Shown: in pieces, positions 6,418 through 8,987 of the stretch | Numbering within the stretch: the stretch's first letter is position 1 | Layout of the letters: the number at the start of each line of letters is the position of its first letter | Assembly: GCA_020850915.1 (NCBI GenBank) | Contig: JADZDV010000494.1 | Span: 1-8,987 of the forward strand | Length of the DNA stretch: 8,987 nucleotides | Direction of reading: 5' to 3' | Source: Chloroflexota bacterium | Lineage (GTDB): Bacteria; Chloroflexota; UBA6077; JADZDV01 | Made by a program: the position numbers and the translations under genes | Notes under the pieces: model-generated | Told to the model about the DNA's origin: nothing | Seen by the model: the letters and a program-made list of their open reading frames with translations, nothing else | The model's database searches: none

Positions 6418-8334
6418 ATGCGCGAAGCGACGTTTCCCGCGCAGTCTGGTAGCACCGCTGCCACCAAGGATATGAGGATCGGAGGGCCTGGCCAGCGCCG
6501 GCTGGCCGGCGGCTGGCGTGAGGCGCTCCTGGTCGCTCTGGGCCTCGGCCTCTGGTCGCTGGCCGTGCGCGGCTACGGCGGCGGGCGCTGGTGGGACGTG
6601 CCGGTGATCAAGTCGTTCATGGATCCGTCGCTGTATCGCATGGACCCGTTCGTCACGACGCTCCACAATGGCACGCCGGCCGTCTATCCCTATCAGCTCA
6701 TCGCGGCCTTCGCAGACCTGTTGCCGATGCTTCCGCTGGACCAGGCGCTGTTCCTCCTGTACGCGCCCGCGTCACTCGCCGCGCTCGCCATCCTCTACCG
6801 GATTGCGCTGCGGTTCTCGGGCGACCGCGTCGTAGCGGTCCTGTTCCTGTTCCTGTACGTCGCGGGTTTCCGACTGATCACCGTCGGCACGACGATCCTC
6901 CACTCCGGCGAAGCGACACCCCAGACGCTCTCGCTGCCGTTCCAGCTCGCGGCCATCTGGATGCTGATGAACGGCCGCCTGGCGATCGCCGGCGCGTTGA
7001 TGGGGCTCGGCTTCTACCTCCACACGCCGTCGACGATCTACATGGCCGGCGCGCTCGGGCTGTACGAGGTCCTGAGCATCCGCCGCCTGGGCTTCCGTCC
7101 GGTCGCCGTCTCGCTCGGCCTGCTGGCCGCCATTGGCGCCCCGACGATCCTGGGCTCGCTGCTCCACCACGCCGACCAGATGCCGCTCTGGGCTCTGGAG
7201 TTGGCGCGTTTCGCGACGGCGTCTGACATCTCGTTGCTGGCCCACTTCAGCACGCGACCGCTGATCCTCTACAACCTGCTCGGCCTGGCGATGACCGCGC
7301 TTGTGGTTCGCCAGGCGCCGGCTGACCAGTTTCGCCGGATGGCGCTGCTGTTCTTCCTCACCGTCGGACTGATGTGCCTGGGCGCCCTGCTCTTCGTGGA
7401 CGTCTCGCTCAAGACGCCGCTCAGCACCACGGTCGAGCGCCTCCAGTTGACCCGCTCCGCCTGGGTTTTCAACCTCTTCGGCCTGCTCTATCTGACCCGC
7501 CATTTCGTTGTCGGCTGGCGCGACGGGACGATCTCGCGACCGCTCGTCCTGCTGCTGGTCGCGGTCATGGTGGCGGCGCCGCCCAGCTTCAACCAGCTTG
7601 ATCCCCTGCTGTTCGCCGGCGGGTTGCTCCTGCTCGCACAGGGACTCCTGCCTCACGGCGCCGCCTCACGCATCTTCTGGTGGACGCCATGGGCACTGGC
7701 CGCGAGCGGCGCTGTCGGCGGTCTGGCCCACCTGGAGGTCAAGGAGTTCGACTTCGACCTGAGCCTGCGCACCGCGATCGACTTCGCGGGCCTGGCGCTG
7801 GGCTGGGGCCTGTACGAGACGCTCGCGCGGCGCGGCTGGAGCGCGGCGCGCGCCGCGCCGGCGCTGCTGGTCGGCATGCTCGTCACGGCCGGTGTACAGC
7901 TCACCGACGAATGGCTCTTCACCTCCGCCCACAAGGGCGGTCTCAAATCGGCCGCGGAGTTCCAGCAGTGGGCGCGGACTCAGACGCCGAAGGACAGCGT
8001 CTTCCTGATCCTACCGGGCGAAGTGAACAACCACACCTTCTACCAGAACGCCGAGCGGGCGCACTTCCTCGTTCGCGAGCGCGCGCAGTGGATCGTCTAC
8101 TTCCAGTCACACACCCTCGAGTTCGAGCGGCGCGTGCGCGCGCTGGGCGTGGACTCGCCGATGAAGTACCGTGAAGACCTGGACGCCGCCTACCGACGGC
8201 TCACAGAGGACAAGGTGCGTCAGCTCGCCCGGGACTTCGGCGTCACCCACTTCGTGCCCGCCCGGGCTGGCAATTTCTCGTTCCCGATCGTCTACCAGCA
8301 GGGCAGTTGGACGGTCTACCAGGTCACGCCGTAG
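6418..8334 (+). CDS. Polytopic membrane protein with soluble C-terminal domain, GT-C-like
   Basis: Integral membrane protein of 638 residues from the ATG at 6418, the first start after the purine-rich AGAGAGAAGGAG (6393-6404), although the 13-base spacing is long. An in-frame GTG at 6334 and an ATG at 6472 are alternatives. Residues 33-51 form the first helix. Further hydrophobic segments lie at about 106-131, 137-157, 187-217, 226-248, 280-298, 307-328, 347-366, 374-388, 396-412, 418-438, 452-468 and 478-494. Residues 500-638 are soluble and include EFQQWARTQTPKDSVFLI and a final beta-rich piece. The first long loop has WWDVP (58-62) and MDPSLYRMDPFV (68-79), the acidic kind of loop where GT-C glycosyltransferases place catalytic residues. 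A lipid-linked sugar transferase is possible, but I cannot name the function. It is divergent from the transport operon and appears to stand alone. Confidence 0.82.
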   Translation: MREATFPAQSGSTAATKDMRIGGPGQRRLAGGWREALLVALGLGLWSLAVRGYGGGRWWDVPVIKSFMDPSLYRMDPFVTTLHNGTPAVYPYQLIAAFADLLPMLPLDQALFLLYAPASLAALAILYRIALRFSGDRVVAVLFLFLYVAGFRLITVGTTILHSGEATPQTLSLPFQLAAIWMLMNGRLAIAGALMGLGFYLHTPSTIYMAGALGLYEVLSIRRLGFRPVAVSLGLLAAIGAPTILGSLLHHADQMPLWALELARFATASDISLLAHFSTRPLILYNLLGLAMTALVVRQAPADQFRRMALLFFLTVGLMCLGALLFVDVSLKTPLSTTVERLQLTRSAWVFNLFGLLYLTRHFVVGWRDGTISRPLVLLLVAVMVAAPPSFNQLDPLLFAGGLLLLAQGLLPHGAASRIFWWTPWALAASGAVGGLAHLEVKEFDFDLSLRTAIDFAGLALGWGLYETLARRGWSAARAAPALLVGMLVTAGVQLTDEWLFTSAHKGGLKSAAEFQQWARTQTPKDSVFLILPGEVNNHTFYQNAERAHFLVRERAQWIVYFQSHTLEFERRVRALGVDSPMKYREDLDAAYRRLTEDKVRQLARDFGVTHFVPARAGNFSFPIVYQQGSWTVYQVTP

Positions 8335-8384
8335 GGCGCCGCGCCAGGTCCTACTCCAACCCGAGCGTCTCGGGCGTCGGGCGG

Positions 8385-8429
8385 TGCCCTCCCTACGGTC
8401 CCTACTGCCTTCAGGTCGCTCGGAGGGCA
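8385..8429. repeat. Inverted repeat with 8-bp arms, REP-like
   Basis: TGCCCTCC (8385-8392) and GGAGGGCA (8422-8429) are perfect inverse copies around a 29-base loop, with two possible G-U pairs beyond the outer end. It lies in non-coding DNA between two genes of the same direction. It could be a dispersed extragenic palindrome, a short mobile remnant or an mRNA hairpin; only one copy is in the window. Confidence 0.45.
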
Positions 8430-8486
8430 TTCGCTACGACCGCGAGCGGCTCCGCGGGGTGAGCGGTGGGCGAGGTCGCGGCGACT

Positions 8487-8502
8487 CACATGCCGGCATG
8501 TG
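8487..8502. repeat. 16-bp perfect palindrome, candidate operator
   Basis: CACATGCCGGCATGTG is symmetric over all 16 bases, with one further matching pair (8485 and 8504) beyond a T-T mismatch. It lies 192 bases before the hydantoinase start in non-coding DNA. The size and symmetry suit a dimeric helix-turn-helix regulator, but the distance to the promoter is long. Confidence 0.45.
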
Positions 8503-8681
8503 TGCGCTGGACCTGATCGACGAGCTGCTGGACGAGGCAGAGGTCATGTCGCCCGTCGAGCGGACCGATCATCACCCCCCAGACCGTTCAGCAGCGGCCA
8601 GGAAGCGGCGGCTCGTCGGAGGCGGCCAGTCCGGGACGGTCTGAGGCGCCCGCCAGCTTCGACGCACCGGTGCCGGTCCGG

Positions 8682-8687
8682 GATAAT
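8682..8687 (+). promoter_or_regulatory. GATAAT -10 box of a probable leaderless transcript
   Basis: GATAAT matches five of six bases of the -10 consensus and ends 6 bases before the GTG at 8694, which places the expected transcription start on or next to the start codon. No Shine-Dalgarno sequence precedes that GTG. A clear -35 box is absent; TTCGAC lies at 8658-8663. Confidence 0.5.
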
Positions 8688-8693
8688 GCCGCG

Positions 8694-8987
8694 GTGATCG
8701 ACATCTCGACCGGGCCGCGGATCGGGGTGGACGTCGGTGGAACGTTCACCGACTGCATGGTGCTGGACGGCCACGGCCACCGGCTGACCACGAAGGCCTC
8801 CACCACGCCGAGCGATCCCGTCCAGGGCGTGATCGCCTCGCTCGATCTGGCCGCCGAGCAGATCGGCGTCTCCCTGTCCGAGCTGCTCGCCGCCACGCGG
8901 AGCTTCGTCCACGGCACCACCATGGCGACCAACATCCTCGTCGAGCGCCGCGGCACCCGCACCGGTCTGCTCATGACGCGCGGCCAC
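8694..8987 (+). CDS. Hydantoinase/oxoprolinase family protein, HyuA type (N-terminal part)
   Basis: First 98 codons of a protein of the ATP-dependent hydantoinase/5-oxoprolinase/acetone carboxylase family, cut by the right edge. Members are about 520-720 residues and normally pair with a HyuB-type subunit to open cyclic amides or carboxylate small molecules using ATP. The N-terminal Hydant_A_N domain shows the phosphate-binding GVDVGGTFTD (11-20) and HGTTMATN (73-80), followed by ERRGTRTGLLMTRGH, all typical. The GTG at 8694 is preferred because the family motif starts within about 10 residues and a -10 box lies just upstream; an in-frame GTG at 8670 is possible but has no support. An ATG at 8686 is out of frame and closes after three codons. 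The substrate cannot be told from this part. Confidence 0.9.
   Translation, partial: MIDISTGPRIGVDVGGTFTDCMVLDGHGHRLTTKASTTPSDPVQGVIASLDLAAEQIGVSLSELLAATRSFVHGTTMATNILVERRGTRTGLLMTRGH

Larger units (their letters stand above)
8335..8693. other. 359-base intergenic region with inverted repeats, no convincing gene
   Basis: No frame here shows a protein with recognisable features or a good ribosome-binding site. A hairpin CCCGAG-CGT-CTCGGG (8360-8374) follows the membrane-protein gene by 25 bases; it has no T-run, so at best it is a weak terminator. The region also holds the two inverted repeats listed separately and ends in the putative promoter of the hydantoinase gene. It may contain decayed sequence. 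Confidence 0.6.

Noticed and set aside
6772..7656. Minus-strand open frame of 294 codons within the membrane-protein gene
   Set aside because: The product is Gln/Glu/Arg-rich low complexity, mirroring the Leu/Ala/Val codons of the membrane protein.
8360..8374. CCCGAG-CGT-CTCGGG hairpin as terminator of the membrane-protein gene
   Set aside because: The stem is only 6 bp and no T-run follows.
8498..8644. Possible 48-residue peptide starting MCALDLIDELLDEAE
   Set aside because: No ribosome-binding site, the ATG falls inside the 16-bp palindrome, and the rest is Arg/Pro/Gly-rich without features. It could be a decayed fragment, but there is not enough to call it.
1..8987. tRNA, rRNA, CRISPR arrays, insertion sequences, riboswitches
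   Set aside because: No T-loop-like GGTTCGA motif in a gene-free stretch, no spaced repeat array, no transposase-like protein and no known riboswitch core seen.

Overview
The window is high-GC bacterial DNA with no RNA genes, CRISPR arrays or insertion sequences that I can see. Gene content and style suggest a member of the Chloroflexota, perhaps near Thermomicrobia. The clues are twin-arginine lipoproteins with Ala/Pro/Lys-rich linkers, GTG starts, and a ferric-type ABC importer next to a dihydrodipicolinate-synthase-like lyase. This placement is inference from style, not a measured result.

Positions 6290 down to 1 (minus strand) carry one transport-plus-enzyme locus. In order of transcription it holds: a promoter with a perfect TTGACA -35 box (6262-6290); two paralogous Tat-exported solute-binding lipoproteins (6202-4982 and 4884-3673); a DHDPS/NAL-family lyase or aldolase (3512-2508); an intrinsic terminator (2493-2454); an ABC ATPase (2398-1292); and a two-domain permease whose C-terminus lies beyond the left edge (1251-1). 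A plausible scheme is that the two binding proteins capture related small organic molecules, the permease and ATPase import them, and the lyase cleaves or condenses the substrate or a product of it. The binding proteins resemble the ferric-ion (AfuA/FbpA) family but show no tyrosine pair where iron binders carry one. Iron is therefore not the best guess; a carboxylate or phosphate compound fits the lyase better.

Positions 6418-8334 (plus strand) encode a 638-residue polytopic membrane protein. It has a long hydrophobic region and a soluble C-terminal domain of about 140 residues, and resembles uncharacterised GT-C-like membrane proteins. It is divergent from the transport locus.

Positions 8335-8693 hold no convincing gene but contain two notable inverted repeats. 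From 8694 to the right edge runs the N-terminal part of a hydantoinase/oxoprolinase (HyuA-type) protein. Its start codon lies 6 bases after a GATAAT hexamer and lacks a Shine-Dalgarno sequence, which suggests a leaderless mRNA.

No wholly new system is evident. The most unusual points are the duplicated binding proteins next to a lyase with an altered substrate loop, the structured intergenic RNA between them, a 22-bp-spaced direct repeat over the main promoter, and a perfect 16-bp palindrome before the hydantoinase gene.
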